The notes under the pieces: generated by a model | Told to the model about the DNA's origin: nothing | The model's database searches: none | The model's input: the letters and a program-made list of their open reading frames with translations, nothing else | Program-made: the position numbers and the translations under genes | Part shown: in pieces, positions 34,909 through 44,177 of the stretch | How positions within the stretch are numbered: position 1 is the first letter of the stretch | Layout of the letters: every line of letters begins with the position of its first letter | Assembly: GCA_902782305.1 (NCBI GenBank) | Contig: CACZMV010000003.1 | Location: forward strand, 39,769-103,768 | From: an uncultured Prevotellaceae bacterium | GTDB taxonomy: Bacteria > Bacteroidota > Bacteroidia > Bacteroidales > Bacteroidaceae | Reading direction: 5' to 3' | DNA length: 64,000 nucleotides

Positions 34909-37753
34909 TGCCCAGTACGATGTTCACCATACGCTTTGGCACGATGATGACCTTCACGATAGGCTTGCCATCAATGTACTTAGAGGCACGCTCGTCAGCC
35001 AATACAGTCTTCTGGATGGTTTCGTTGTCAGCATCGGCAGGAAACTCCATATCGAAGCGTGTCTTACCATTGAAGGCAACACCCAGCTTTACGCTGTTTT
35101 CAACCAAGTATTCCTCGTTCCATGTAGGCCATTTAGCGTCGCAAACACTACCCGGCTCGCCCAGAGCTTCCCACAACTCTTCAGCAATATGAGGAGCAAA
35201 CGGAGCGATAAGCGTAACCAGAATGCGAAGAACATCACGATTCTTACACTTCTGCTGAGCCAGCTCGTTGACGCAAATCATAAAGGCTGAAATAGAGGTA
35301 TTGTAAGAGAAGACCTCAATGTCCTGTGTTACCTTCTTGATGAGCTTGTGAACGCTCTTCAGCGACTCCTTGGTAGGCTGGTTGTAGTCGATAAGCAACT
35401 TGCCTTCTGGATTCTCGCGAGTGTTGCCATAGAACAATGCCCAGAACTTCTTCAGGAAGCGGTGGCAACCGTCAATACCATTCGTATCCCAAGGTTTGCT
35501 TTGCTCAACAGGACCCAGGAACATTTCGTAGAGACGCAGGGTGTCAGCACCATACTTCTCGACTATCATGTCTGGATTAACCACGTTGAACATCGACTTC
35601 GACATCTTCTCAATAGCCCATCCACAGACATATTTGCCATTCTCCAGGATGAACTCAGCGTTCTCATACTCTGGGCGCCAAGCCTTGAAGGCCTCAATGT
35701 CCAGAACATCAGCACTGACGATGTTTACATCCACGTGGATAGGCGTGGTGGTGTACTTATCTTTCAGTCCGAAGCTGACAAACTTACCCTTGTCAGCACC
35801 CTCGTCCTCAATACGATAGACGAAGTTGGAGCGACCCTGAATCATTCCCTGGTTCACCAACTTCTTGAAGGGCTCGTCCTCGCAAGAATAACCAGAATCA
35901 TATAGGAACTTGTTCCAGAAACGCGAATAAATCAAGTGACCTGTTGCATGCTCAGTACCACCAACGTAGAGGTCGACATTGCGCCAGTATTCGTCAGCAT
36001 CACGACTGACAAGGGCCTTCTCGTTCTTGGGATCCATATAGCGCAGATAGTAAGCACTTGAACCAGCAAAGCCAGGCATGGTGTTCAGTTCCAAGGGGAA
36101 GACAGATTTATTGTCGATAAGCGACTTATCAACCACCTTGTCAGTCTTGGTGTCCCAAGCCCAAATCTTCGCACGACCCAATGGGGGCTCACCCGTTTCA
36201 GTGGGCTTGTACTCATCGATTTCAGGCAATTCCAGAGGCAAGCACTCCTTGGGAATCATATAAGGCATATCGTCCTTGTAGTAAACAGGGAACGGCTCGC
36301 CCCAGTAGCGCTGACGAGAGAAGATGGCGTCGCGAAGGCGATAGTTCACCTTTACCCTACCCAATCCTTGCTCTGTTACATATTTCTTGGTAGCTGCAAT
36401 AGCCTCCTTCACAGTCAGTCCGTTGAGGCTGAACTTAGCGCTAGCTGAGTTGCAGACAATACCCTCCTTGGCATCGTAGCTCTCCTCAGAAACATCAGCA
36501 CCCTCAATCAGAGGAATGATGGGCAGGTTGAAGTGCTTGGCGAAAGCGTAGTCACGAGAGTCGTGAGCAGGCACAGCCATGATGGCACCAGTACCATAAC
36601 CAGCCAACACGTATTCTGCAATCCAGATGGGTATCTTCTCGTCTGTAAATGGATTGATGGCGTAACTACCTGAGAATACGCCAGTTACCTTATGATCCAT
36701 CTGACGATCACGCTCTGTGCGCTTCTTCACGTAGTCGAGATATTTCTCTACTTCAGCTTTCTGCTCAGGAGTCGTCAGCTCAGCTACGAGGTCTGATTCA
36801 GGAGCCAAAACCATGAAGGTAACGCCAAACATCGTATCAGCACGAGTGGTGAAGATGGTGAAATGCTTGTCGCTGTCAGCTACGTTGAACTCTACCTCAG
36901 TACCCTCAGAGCGTCCAATCCAGTTGCGCTGGGTTTCCTTCAGCGACTCTGTCCAATCAATTTCCTCTAAGCCATCCAGCAAGCGCTGAGCATAAGCGCT
37001 GACACGCAGACACCATTGGCGCATCTTCTTCTGTACCACAGGATAACCTCCACGAACAGAGACGCCATCAACGACCTCATCGTTGGCCAACACAGTACCC
37101 AGTTTCGGACACCAGTTCACCATCGTATCTGCCAGATAAGCAATACGATAGTTCATCAGCACCTCCTGCTTCTTCTTCTCTGAGAAGTTGGCCCAATCAG
37201 AGGCAGTAAAATGCAACTCCTCAGTACCCAGGGCGTTGCAGTTCTCAGTACCCATCAGTTCGAAGTGCTCAATCAACTTGATGGTAGGCTGAGCCTTCTT
37301 GGATGAGAGGCTAAAATACGACTTAAACATGCGCTGGAAAGCCCACTGCGTCCACTTATAGTAAATGGGGTCGCAGGTGCGAACCTCGCGTTCCCAATCG
37401 AACGAGAAGCCAATCTTGTCCAACTGCGAACGATAGCGGTTGATATTTTCAAACGTCGTCTTCTCAGGATGCTGACCCGTCTGGATAGCATACTGCTCAG
37501 CAGGCAGTCCGTAAGCATCGTAACCCATGGGGTTCAGCACATTATAGCCCTGCTGACGCTTGTAGCGGGCATAGATGTCTGAGGCAATATAGCCCAATGG
37601 ATGACCTACGTGCAGACCAGCACCGCTGGGGTAGGGGAACATGTTCAGTACGTAGAATTTCTTCTTCGTCTCGTCCTCCTTCACACGATAGGTGTGCATT
37701 TCCACCCATCGTTTCTGCCATTTCTGTTCAATGTCTCTAAAGTTGTATTCCAT
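34904..37753 (-). CDS. leuS: Leucyl-tRNA synthetase
   Basis: 949 residues. Class I synthetase charging tRNA-Leu. The HIGH-type motif is [10 protein letters not shown] (about 47-56) and the KMSKS motif is [12 protein letters not shown]; the editing domain (CP1) contains [17 protein letters not shown], and [16 protein letters not shown] lies before it. The usual Bacteroidota length is matched. First gene of a probable long minus-strand unit (yitT, rdgB, porZ, three envelope genes). Promoter at 37801-37831. Confidence 0.96.
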   Translation of the reverse strand: MEYNFRDIEQKWQKRWVEMHTYRVKEDETKKKFYVLNMFPYPSGAGLHVGHPLGYIASDIYARYKRQQGYNVLNPMGYDAYGLPAEQYAIQTGQHPEKTTFENINRYRSQLDKIGFSFDWEREVRTCDPIYYKWTQWAFQRMFKSYFSLSSKKAQPTIKLIEHFELMGTENCNALGTEELHFTASDWANFSEKKKQEVLMNYRIAYLADTMVNWCPKLGTVLANDEVVDGVSVRGGYPVVQKKMRQWCLRVSAYAQRLLDGLEEIDWTESLKETQRNWIGRSEGTEVEFNVADSDKHFTIFTTRADTMFGVTFMVLAPESDLVAELTTPEQKAEVEKYLDYVKKRTERDRQMDHKVTGVFSGSYAINPFTDEKIPIWIAEYVLAGYGTGAIMAVPAHDSRDYAFAKHFNLPIIPLIEGADVSEESYDAKEGIVCNSASAKFSLNGLTVKEAIAATKKYVTEQGLGRVKVNYRLRDAIFSRQRYWGEPFPVYYKDDMPYMIPKECLPLELPEIDEYKPTETGEPPLGRAKIWAWDTKTDKVVDKSLIDNKSVFPLELNTMPGFAGSSAYYLRYMDPKNEKALVSRDADEYWRNVDLYVGGTEHATGHLIYSRFWNKFLYDSGYSCEDEPFKKLVNQGMIQGRSNFVYRIEDEGADKGKFVSFGLKDKYTTTPIHVDVNIVSADVLDIEAFKAWRPEYENAEFILENGKYVCGWAIEKMSKSMFNVVNPDMIVEKYGADTLRLYEMFLGPVEQSKPWDTNGIDGCHRFLKKFWALFYGNTRENPEGKLLIDYNQPTKESLKSVHKLIKKVTQDIEVFSYNTSISAFMICVNELAQQKCKNRDVLRILVTLIAPFAPHIAEELWEALGEPGSVCDAKWPTWNEEYLVENSVKLGVAFNGKTRFDMEFPADADNETIQKTVLADERASKYIDGKPIVKVIIVPKRMVNIVLGK

Positions 37754-37800
37754 ATCGTTTTTGATTTTTGTTGTTTCTGTCCATTATTGCAAATTCTTTG

Positions 37801-37831
37801 CAAAGGTACAGAAAATCCTGCTAACCTCAAA
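37801..37831 (-). promoter_or_regulatory. Promoter of leuS
   Basis: Minus strand: TTTG at 37828-37831 and TACCTTTG at 37801-37808, spacing 19 nt; leader about 45 nt. Confidence 0.7.
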
Positions 37832-38328
37832 ATATAAGATGGAAAAACATGAAGAAAGTAGAGTACCCCTTTATAAGGGTAATTATGAAATAAGTGAACA
37901 AACAGTCGCTCATATTTCGCTCGAAAGTCACCAACTCCAACTTTGGTGCGAAATTCGCCAAAATGGAGCGTTTTGTAACTGATTGATTATGAGTACTTTC
38001 TATTTTTACGCCTTCTCCAAAGCCCCTTTTTAACCCTTCAAAACCTATGTTTTTCAAGCCGAAAACCTATGTTTTTACTGCGATAAAGATATTTTTTCCT
38101 GCCTAGGGAAATTTTTTTTCCTAGGGAGGGAACAAATTTTTCTCCGTAGGGCCGCAAAATTCTCTTTGCGAAAACTCAAAAACGGATTAGTGTTTGCCAT
38201 TCTAAATCCTAGAATGTCAATTTCCGAAGTGTTAAAATCAGACCACATTTCTTGACAAAACACCCCAACCATTACAAAATCTTTAAAATTTTTGATAGCC
38301 CATGATACAACATATTAGATATTTTTCT
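37832..38328. other. Gene-poor stretch with several repeats
   Basis: About 500 bp without a convincing gene. It contains a 15-bp direct repeat AAAACCTATGTTTTT at 38040-38054 and 38062-38076, a near-palindrome around CCTAGG (38102-38125), and a hairpin CATTCTA/TAGAATG (38199-38216 region). The short open frames here (60-95 codons) lack start context and family features. It may hold an RNA gene or decayed DNA. Confidence 0.5.
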
Positions 38329-38336
38329 TATCTTTG
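38329..38336 (+). promoter_or_regulatory. -7 box of the endonuclease gene
   Basis: TATCTTTG, 33 nt before the ATG at 38370. The -33 position has no TTTG. Confidence 0.5.
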
Positions 38337-38369
38337 CAAGCAAATAACTAACTTAAAACATGTTTGCTT

Positions 38370-39416
38370 ATGAAACACGTATACACCTCTATTTTTACAC
38401 TGGCTTTACTCGCCATATCTTCCAATAGCTTCGCCCAAGGTGGCCCCAACGGTTCAGGCGAATATTATAAACCAGCTGATGGCAAGAAAGGCGCAGCATT
38501 GAAAACAGCATTGTGTGGGATTATCTATAATCGTACAGAAAGAACGTATGATGACCTTTGGACAGATTTCCGTACAACAGACAAACGTGCAGATGGAAAA
38601 GTTTGGGATATGTATTCTGGAATCAGTAATTATACGTTTGGTACAGATCAAGCAGGCAATTATTCTGGTGAAGGGGAAAATAATGGAGGAAAATATAATC
38701 GTGAACACTCATTCCCCAAAAGTTGGTTTGGTTCATCGGGCACTAAAAAGATCTACCCTATGTATTCCGATCTGTTCCACCTTTATCCAACAGATGGTTA
38801 TGTAAATGGAAGACGTAGCAACTATCCTTTTGGTGAGACTACAGGTAATAATTATAAGTCAGCGAATGACTTCAGTAAATTAGGTACATGTACTTATCCA
38901 GGCTATACAGGTAAGGTATTTGAACCCAATGACATTTATAAAGGCGACTTTGCACGTACCTATTTCTATATGGTAACCTGCTATGAGGAGAAAATAGCGG
39001 ATTGGTATACAAACTATGGTGTTGGTGGTTCTGGAGACACCAAAGAAGGTGTTTTGGCTACGCTCGATGGTAATGCTTATCCAGGTCTTTCTCCTTGGCA
39101 ATTGGAAATGCTGATGAAGTGGGCAAAGAACGACCCCGTCAGCGAGAAGGAGACAAACCGCAACAATGCCGTCTTTGGCATTCAGAACAATCGTAATCCC
39201 TTTATCGACTATCCAGGCTTGGAGGAATACATCTGGGGTTCTTTGAAGGATTTTGCTTTCAGCTACGACCAATACCAAAGCCCTACAGCCATTATGACTA
39301 TCAAGGCTGAGCCCGCAAATAAAGGAGGTGTAATGTATAACCTCTCAGGCCAAGTGGTGGATAAGAGCTACAAGGGTATTGTCATTATGAATGGAAAGAA
39401 GTTTGTGAATAAATAA
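38370..39416 (+). CDS. Secreted endonuclease I family nuclease
   Basis: 348 residues from ATG 38370 with a signal peptide (MKHVYTSIFTLALLAISSNSFAQ). The endonuclease I catalytic region is clear: KYNREHSFPKSWFG (His and Asn of the beta-beta-alpha metal fold) and DLFHLYPTDGYVNGRRSNYPFG. It cleaves DNA, probably outside the cell, for nutrient use or defence against trap DNA. The last about 25 residues, MYNLSGQVVDKSYKGIVIMNGKK, are a short tail shared with the next gene and typical of Prevotella surface proteins. The leader before the ATG (ACTTAAAA then GCTTATGAA) is also shared. Confidence 0.9.
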   Translation: MKHVYTSIFTLALLAISSNSFAQGGPNGSGEYYKPADGKKGAALKTALCGIIYNRTERTYDDLWTDFRTTDKRADGKVWDMYSGISNYTFGTDQAGNYSGEGENNGGKYNREHSFPKSWFGSSGTKKIYPMYSDLFHLYPTDGYVNGRRSNYPFGETTGNNYKSANDFSKLGTCTYPGYTGKVFEPNDIYKGDFARTYFYMVTCYEEKIADWYTNYGVGGSGDTKEGVLATLDGNAYPGLSPWQLEMLMKWAKNDPVSEKETNRNNAVFGIQNNRNPFIDYPGLEEYIWGSLKDFAFSYDQYQSPTAIMTIKAEPANKGGVMYNLSGQVVDKSYKGIVIMNGKKFVNK

Positions 39417-39455
39417 AAAAGTATTTGAACACTTTTCTATTTCCCCTAAAATTAT

Positions 39456-39463
39456 TACCTTTG
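39456..39463 (+). promoter_or_regulatory. -7 box of the secreted OB-fold/Ig gene
   Basis: TACCTTTG, 37 nt before the ATG at 39501, 39 bp past the endonuclease stop. The gene therefore has its own promoter. Confidence 0.5.
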
Positions 39464-39500
39464 CACCTTGAACATATTATTAACTTAAAATAAAATGCTT

Positions 39501-40760
39501 ATGAACAAAATTTTACGCTATTCATTCGTAGCCTTGTTGGCTATGGTATTCGCTCCTTCATTTGCTGAGGATATTATTTGGCAGGAGGACTTCTCAAGTT
39601 ATGCTAAAGATGCTGTTCCTACAGGTGGTACTTACAACTATGTTTGTGAAGGTACAGGTACCAAGATTTACGATGCTAATCTAGCTGGTGGAACATCTCC
39701 TGAATTATTGGTTGGAAAAAATGGAGGTTCTTTCTCAGCAACTATCTCTTTGAATGGTAAGAGTGGTGATATGAAAATATCTTTCTTAACCAATCGTGAT
39801 GATTTGAAATTTGAGGTGACAGGTGGAACTTTGGGTGAAAATGAAGGCCCGTCAAACAAGTCTCGTATTTATCCAATTAGTGTTCCTTCTGGTACAGAAT
39901 CGCTTACGGTAAAGTTCTATATGTCTACGAACAGTAATGCTCGCTTAGATAACATAAAGCTCTATCAGGGTACAGCCAAGAAGCCCGCTGGTCTGTCTTG
40001 GGGTAAGGCTTCTACTTCTGTAACCTATGGCGGTGATTATTCTAATATTCCTACTCTTCAGAATCCCAATAATTTGTCAGTAGTGTGCACTTCTAATAAA
40101 GAGGAGGTTTGTACTGTTACCAACGCTGGTGTGATTACCGTTGTAGGCGCTGGTAATGCAACTATTACTGCTGAATTCGCTGGTAATGATGAGTATGAGG
40201 CTCAGTCTGTATCTATCGAGATTACAGTTAATCCTGCTGTTGATCCTAATGCTAAAGGACAGAAGAACAATCCTTATCTTTTAACAGATACGGAATTCAT
40301 ATCTTTGATTAATAGTCTTAATACTGATGCAAAGCCAATATCAGATGAAGTATATGTTAAAGGATTCATTACCAATGTTGAAGAAGTTAGCACGTCATTT
40401 GGTAATGCAACGTTTAAGATAGCAGCAGTTAAAGCAGATTATGATGCAGATATGAAGCTGAAAGCTTTCCGTTGCAACTATTTACAGAAGGCTAAGTTTA
40501 CTTCTGAAGATCAGATTAAGAAGGACGATGAAGTGGTTGTTTGCGGTAAAATTCAGTGGTTTGGAGAAGGTGATAGTAAAGCACCTCAGATAAATCAAGG
40601 TTGCTATATCTACTCTTTGAATGGTGAAACTACCAACATCAACACCATCAAGACGGATGCTGATGCTAACGCTCCTGCTTACAACCTCGCTGGTCAGAAG
40701 GTTGACAAGAGCTACAAGGGCGTTGTCATCATGAATGGCAAGAAGATGATTCAAAAGTAA
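39501..40760 (+). CDS. Secreted multi-domain protein with Ig-like and OB-fold-like parts
   Basis: 419 residues from ATG 39501 (an ATG two codons earlier is possible). Signal peptide MNKILRYSFVALLAMVFAPSFAE. Residues about 25-155 look like a beta-sandwich (jelly-roll) domain. About 160-245 resemble a bacterial Ig-like domain (VCTSNKEEVCTVTNAGVITVVGAGNATITAEF). About 255-385 resemble an OB-fold, as in secreted nuclease-associated proteins (NPYLLTDTEFISLINS ... VYVKGFITNVEEVS ... VVVCGKIQWFGEGDS). The tail YNLAGQKVDKSYKGVVIMNGKK is nearly identical to the upstream nuclease's. Possible DNA or glycan binder paired with that nuclease; inference. Confidence 0.7.
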   Translation: MNKILRYSFVALLAMVFAPSFAEDIIWQEDFSSYAKDAVPTGGTYNYVCEGTGTKIYDANLAGGTSPELLVGKNGGSFSATISLNGKSGDMKISFLTNRDDLKFEVTGGTLGENEGPSNKSRIYPISVPSGTESLTVKFYMSTNSNARLDNIKLYQGTAKKPAGLSWGKASTSVTYGGDYSNIPTLQNPNNLSVVCTSNKEEVCTVTNAGVITVVGAGNATITAEFAGNDEYEAQSVSIEITVNPAVDPNAKGQKNNPYLLTDTEFISLINSLNTDAKPISDEVYVKGFITNVEEVSTSFGNATFKIAAVKADYDADMKLKAFRCNYLQKAKFTSEDQIKKDDEVVVCGKIQWFGEGDSKAPQINQGCYIYSLNGETTNINTIKTDADANAPAYNLAGQKVDKSYKGVVIMNGKKMIQK

Positions 40761-40783
40761 ACATCATCATTCATAATACAAAT

Positions 40784-40825
40784 AAGATAAAGGGGTAGTT
40801 CTGAAATGTGCTACCCCTTCTTATT
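40784..40825. terminator. Bidirectional terminator
   Basis: Arms AAGGGGTAG (40790-40798) and CTACCCCTT (40811-40819) with extra AT pairing outside (AATAAG / CTTATT). It serves the plus-strand secreted protein and the convergent truncated transposase-DprA gene. Confidence 0.82.
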
Positions 40826-41457
40826 TGCCTCTTCGCAAATGCGTTTAGCAAGCTCATTCAGATAAAGGCAACGCTGACGCATATTGGTAATCTTTTCGTT
40901 TTGCCATTGGAAAGGGGAGAGTAACAGAAGGCGCCCTTCAGCGCAAGCTTGCAGATAAAGAGGTGTGGGCTTGTAATAAGGAGGAAAGCCTCCCACTAAA
41001 AGCACGATGAAGGGAATATGGGCTTCAATGCAGGCAGTGGCTATCTGTTGTTCGCCTCTGCTGATGCAGGGTGAAATAATGGTTGTGCCTTGCTTGCCTT
41101 CAGCAAGGAAGGTGAGCTGAAGATGGTCAATCTCTTGTTGGTAGAGGTGGCGCGAACATTGTAATGCCAGCTTCTTCTTACATGAAAGAAGGGCGAGGTC
41201 GCCCATAGCCTGAAAGTTGGTGCCTGCAAGGGTTATAGTGCCTAAGGGCGAGAAGAACTCAGGATGCTGGCGCTTCAGCAAAAGGCGACGAGGGTTGTCG
41301 TCGAGATAAGCCAGCATATTAGAAGAGGGACAAGAAAGGGTGATAGGTTCCGTTTGCTGAGGTTTGGCCTCAGCCTGATAACCTTGGGATAAAAGCCCCA
41401 ATTCTTTGGCAGCTTTCCTTGGGCCCACGACTTATGGCTATTGTCTTTTTGTTGCAT
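40811..41457 (-). pseudogene. Truncated, probably frameshifted relative of the transposase-DprA fusion gene
   Basis: An open frame (40811-41428, GTG start) of 205 codons contains the end of the Y1 transposase (AYLDDNPRRLLLKR, the Tyr retained) followed by a full DprA-like domain: GTNFQAMGDLALLSCKKKL, IISPCISRGEQQIATACIE, EGRLLLLSPFQWQNEK. It parallels the gene at 6043-7056 (NYLKDNPRRLLMKR ... AISQGEK) but lacks the HUH-containing front. An ATG at 41457 opens a different frame (MQQKDNSHKSWAQG) behind a good -7 box TAACTTTG (minus strand, 41465-41472), which suggests a frameshift near 41415-41430. It could also be a real, shorter DprA-like gene using the GTG start. Confidence 0.6.
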
Positions 41458-41494
41458 AATGACTGCAAAGTTAAGAAAAAATTCCTCCTACCTC

Positions 41495-41515
41495 ATTCAT
41501 AATTCATAATTATTT
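41495..41515. repeat. Heptamer array upstream of mutS
   Basis: ATTCATA, ATTCATA, ATTATTT in 7-bp phase, next to the mutS -7 box. Confidence 0.55.
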
Positions 41516-41517
41516 TG

Positions 41518-41525
41518 TATCTTTG
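41518..41525 (+). promoter_or_regulatory. -7 box of mutS
   Basis: TATCTTTG 21 nt before the ATG at 41547. A TTG inside the box in the same frame is not the start. Confidence 0.6.
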
Positions 41526-41546
41526 CAATCAGTTTTAAAGAAAGTG

Positions 41547-44171
41547 ATGGCTAAGAAAGAAGGTAAGGAACTGACCCCTATGATGAAACAGTTTTTCGAC
41601 TTCAAGGCGAAATACCCTGAGGCCTTGTTGCTGTTTCGTTGTGGCGACTTCTACGAGACGTATTGCGAGGATGCCATCGTAGCTTCTCGCATCTTGGGCA
41701 TCACGCTGACCCATCGTAACAATGGGGCAGGGGCGAAGGGTGACGAGATGGCTGGCTTTCCTCATCATGCTTTGGATACTTATCTGCCAAAGCTAATCAG
41801 GGCAGGTAAACGAGTGGCTATCTGCGACCAGTTGGAAGACCCCAAGCTGACGAAGAAGTTGGTGAAGCGTGGTATCACTGAGCTGGTAACACCAGGTGTT
41901 GCCATGAGTGATACTGTGCTGAACTATAAGGAGAACAACTTCTTGGCCTCTGTACACTTTGGCAAAGCAGCCTGTGGTGTTAGTTTTCTGGATATCTCAA
42001 CAGGAGAATTCCTGGTAGGCGAGGGTACTTACGATTATGTGGAGAAGTTGATTGGCAACTTCCAACCCAAGGAGGTGCTCTACGACAGGGGCAGAAAGCA
42101 CGACTTTGAGCGTTACTTTGGCAATCGCCTGTGTACCTTTGAACTCGACGATTGGGTGTTTACAGAGCAGACAGCTCACCAGAAGCTGTATAAGCACTTC
42201 AATGTGAAGTCGCTGAAGGGTTTTGGTGTTGACCATATGAAGAATGGTGTGATAGCTGCTGGTGCTATTCTGCAATATCTGGAGCAGACGTTGCATACAC
42301 AGATAGCTCATATCACCTCTATCTCTCGCATTGAGGAAGATAAGTATGTACGTCTGGATAAGTTTACAGTGCGCTCGCTGGAGTTGCTGTATCCTATGCA
42401 GGATGATGGCAAGTCTTTGCTGAATGTGATAGATCGCACAGTGACACCTATGGGAGGTCGAATGCTCAGACGCTGGCTGGTGTTCCCCTTGAAGGACGAG
42501 AAGCCTATCAATGAGCGTCTGGACATCGTGGAGTATTACTATCGCGAACCAGAGTTCCGTCAGTGTGTCGATGAACAGCTACATCGTATTGGCGACTTGG
42601 AGCGCATCATCTCGAAAGTAGCTGTGGGCAGAGTGTCACCTCGTGAGGTAGTACAACTGAAGATGGCCTTGCAAGCAATTCAACCCATCAAGACAGCTTG
42701 CCTGTATTCTCAAAATGAATCGCTGAAAAGGGTAGGGGAGCAACTTAATCTTTGCGAGTCCATTCGTGAGCGAATAGCCCGTGAGATAGAAAACGACCCA
42801 CCCCAATTGGTTGCGAAAGGAGGGGTGATTCGCAGGGGAGTGAATGACGAACTGGACGAATTGCGCCATATAGCCTATAGTGGCAAGGATTATCTGTTGC
42901 AGATACAAGAGCGCGAAGCCCAGCAAACAGGCATTCAGAGTCTGAAGATAGGCTATAACAATGTGTTTGGCTATTATCTGGAAGTTCGCAATACCTATAA
43001 AGATAAGGTGCCTCAGGAGTGGGTTCGCAAGCAGACACTGGCTCAGGCAGAGCGCTATATTACCCAAGAGCTGAAGGAATACGAAGAAAAGATTCTAGGT
43101 GCTGAGGACAAGATACTATCGCTCGAAGCCCAACTTTTCAATGATTTGGTGCTGGGTCTGCAGGAGTTTATCCCTCAGATACAGATCAATGCCAACGTTG
43201 TTGCTCATTTGGATTGCTTGCTGAGTGCAGCTAAGACAGCAGAGGAGAATCACTACGTTCGCCCTGTTATCGACGCTTCTAATGTCATTGATATCAAACA
43301 AGGTCGTCACCCTGTGATTGAAACGCAGTTGCCCTTGGGCGAACATTATGTTCCTAATGATATCCTGCTTGACTCAGATCATCAGCAAATCATCATCATT
43401 ACAGGTCCTAACATGGCTGGTAAATCGGCGCTATTGCGCCAGACAGCCTTGATAGTGCTGTTGGCTCAGATAGGCTCTTTCGTGCCTGCAGAGAGCGCGA
43501 AAATAGGCTTGGTGGATAAGATATTCACAAGGGTAGGGGCCTCAGATAATATTTCCTTGGGCGAATCAACCTTCATGGTCGAGATGACAGAGGCTTCTAA
43601 CATCTTAAATAATGTGACGCCTCGCTCGCTGGTTCTTTTCGATGAGTTAGGTCGAGGAACGAGCACTTATGATGGTATCTCCATAGCTTGGGCTATCGTG
43701 GAATATCTGCACGAACATCCCAAGGCTCAGGCTCGTACGCTCTTTGCCACTCACTATCATGAGTTGAACGAGATGGAGAAGAACTTCAAGCGCATCAAGA
43801 ACTATAACGTTTCTGTAAAAGAGGTGGAAGGAAAGGTTATCTTCCTTCGTAAGCTGGAGAAAGGTGGCTCAGAACACTCATTTGGTATCCATGTGGCAGA
43901 GATAGCAGGAATGCCGAAGAGCATTGTGAAGCGTGCCAATGTCATCCTGAAACAATTGGAAGCTGATAATGCCTCTGTAGGCTCAGTAGGAAAGCCCACA
44001 GCTGAGATAGCTCAGAGTCGTGAGGGTTTGCAACTCTCCTTCTTCCAATTGGACGACCCTGTGCTTTGTCAGGTTCGCGATGAGATATTGGGTCTTGACG
44101 TCAACAATCTGACGCCTTTGGAGGCGCTGAACAAGCTCAATGACATCAAGAAGATAGTGAGTGGGAAGTAA
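41547..44171 (+). CDS. mutS: DNA mismatch repair protein MutS
   Basis: 874 residues. It binds mismatches as a dimer and starts repair through MutL. The N-terminal mismatch-contact motif is [17 protein letters not shown] (Phe-x-Glu). The ATPase has Walker [14 protein letters not shown], then [15 protein letters not shown], Walker [17 protein letters not shown] and ATHYHELNE. The ATG at 41547 gives a normal N-terminus ([16 protein letters not shown]). It converges with the histidine kinase gene with 6 bp between stops. Confidence 0.96.
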   Translation: MAKKEGKELTPMMKQFFDFKAKYPEALLLFRCGDFYETYCEDAIVASRILGITLTHRNNGAGAKGDEMAGFPHHALDTYLPKLIRAGKRVAICDQLEDPKLTKKLVKRGITELVTPGVAMSDTVLNYKENNFLASVHFGKAACGVSFLDISTGEFLVGEGTYDYVEKLIGNFQPKEVLYDRGRKHDFERYFGNRLCTFELDDWVFTEQTAHQKLYKHFNVKSLKGFGVDHMKNGVIAAGAILQYLEQTLHTQIAHITSISRIEEDKYVRLDKFTVRSLELLYPMQDDGKSLLNVIDRTVTPMGGRMLRRWLVFPLKDEKPINERLDIVEYYYREPEFRQCVDEQLHRIGDLERIISKVAVGRVSPREVVQLKMALQAIQPIKTACLYSQNESLKRVGEQLNLCESIRERIAREIENDPPQLVAKGGVIRRGVNDELDELRHIAYSGKDYLLQIQEREAQQTGIQSLKIGYNNVFGYYLEVRNTYKDKVPQEWVRKQTLAQAERYITQELKEYEEKILGAEDKILSLEAQLFNDLVLGLQEFIPQIQINANVVAHLDCLLSAAKTAEENHYVRPVIDASNVIDIKQGRHPVIETQLPLGEHYVPNDILLDSDHQQIIIITGPNMAGKSALLRQTALIVLLAQIGSFVPAESAKIGLVDKIFTRVGASDNISLGESTFMVEMTEASNILNNVTPRSLVLFDELGRGTSTYDGISIAWAIVEYLHEHPKAQARTLFATHYHELNEMEKNFKRIKNYNVSVKEVEGKVIFLRKLEKGGSEHSFGIHVAEIAGMPKSIVKRANVILKQLEADNASVGSVGKPTAEIAQSREGLQLSFFQLDDPVLCQVRDEILGLDVNNLTPLEALNKLNDIKKIVSGK

Positions 44172-44177
44172 GTCGTA

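Noticed and set aside
35726-35741. CACGTGG-containing palindrome inside leuS as a parS site
   Set aside because: The core CCACGTGG is present but the outer TGTT/AACA bases are not, and it is in coding sequence.
37827-38272. Short open frames in the gap before the endonuclease gene
   Set aside because: No ribosome-site or promoter context and no family features; one overlaps the leuS promoter.
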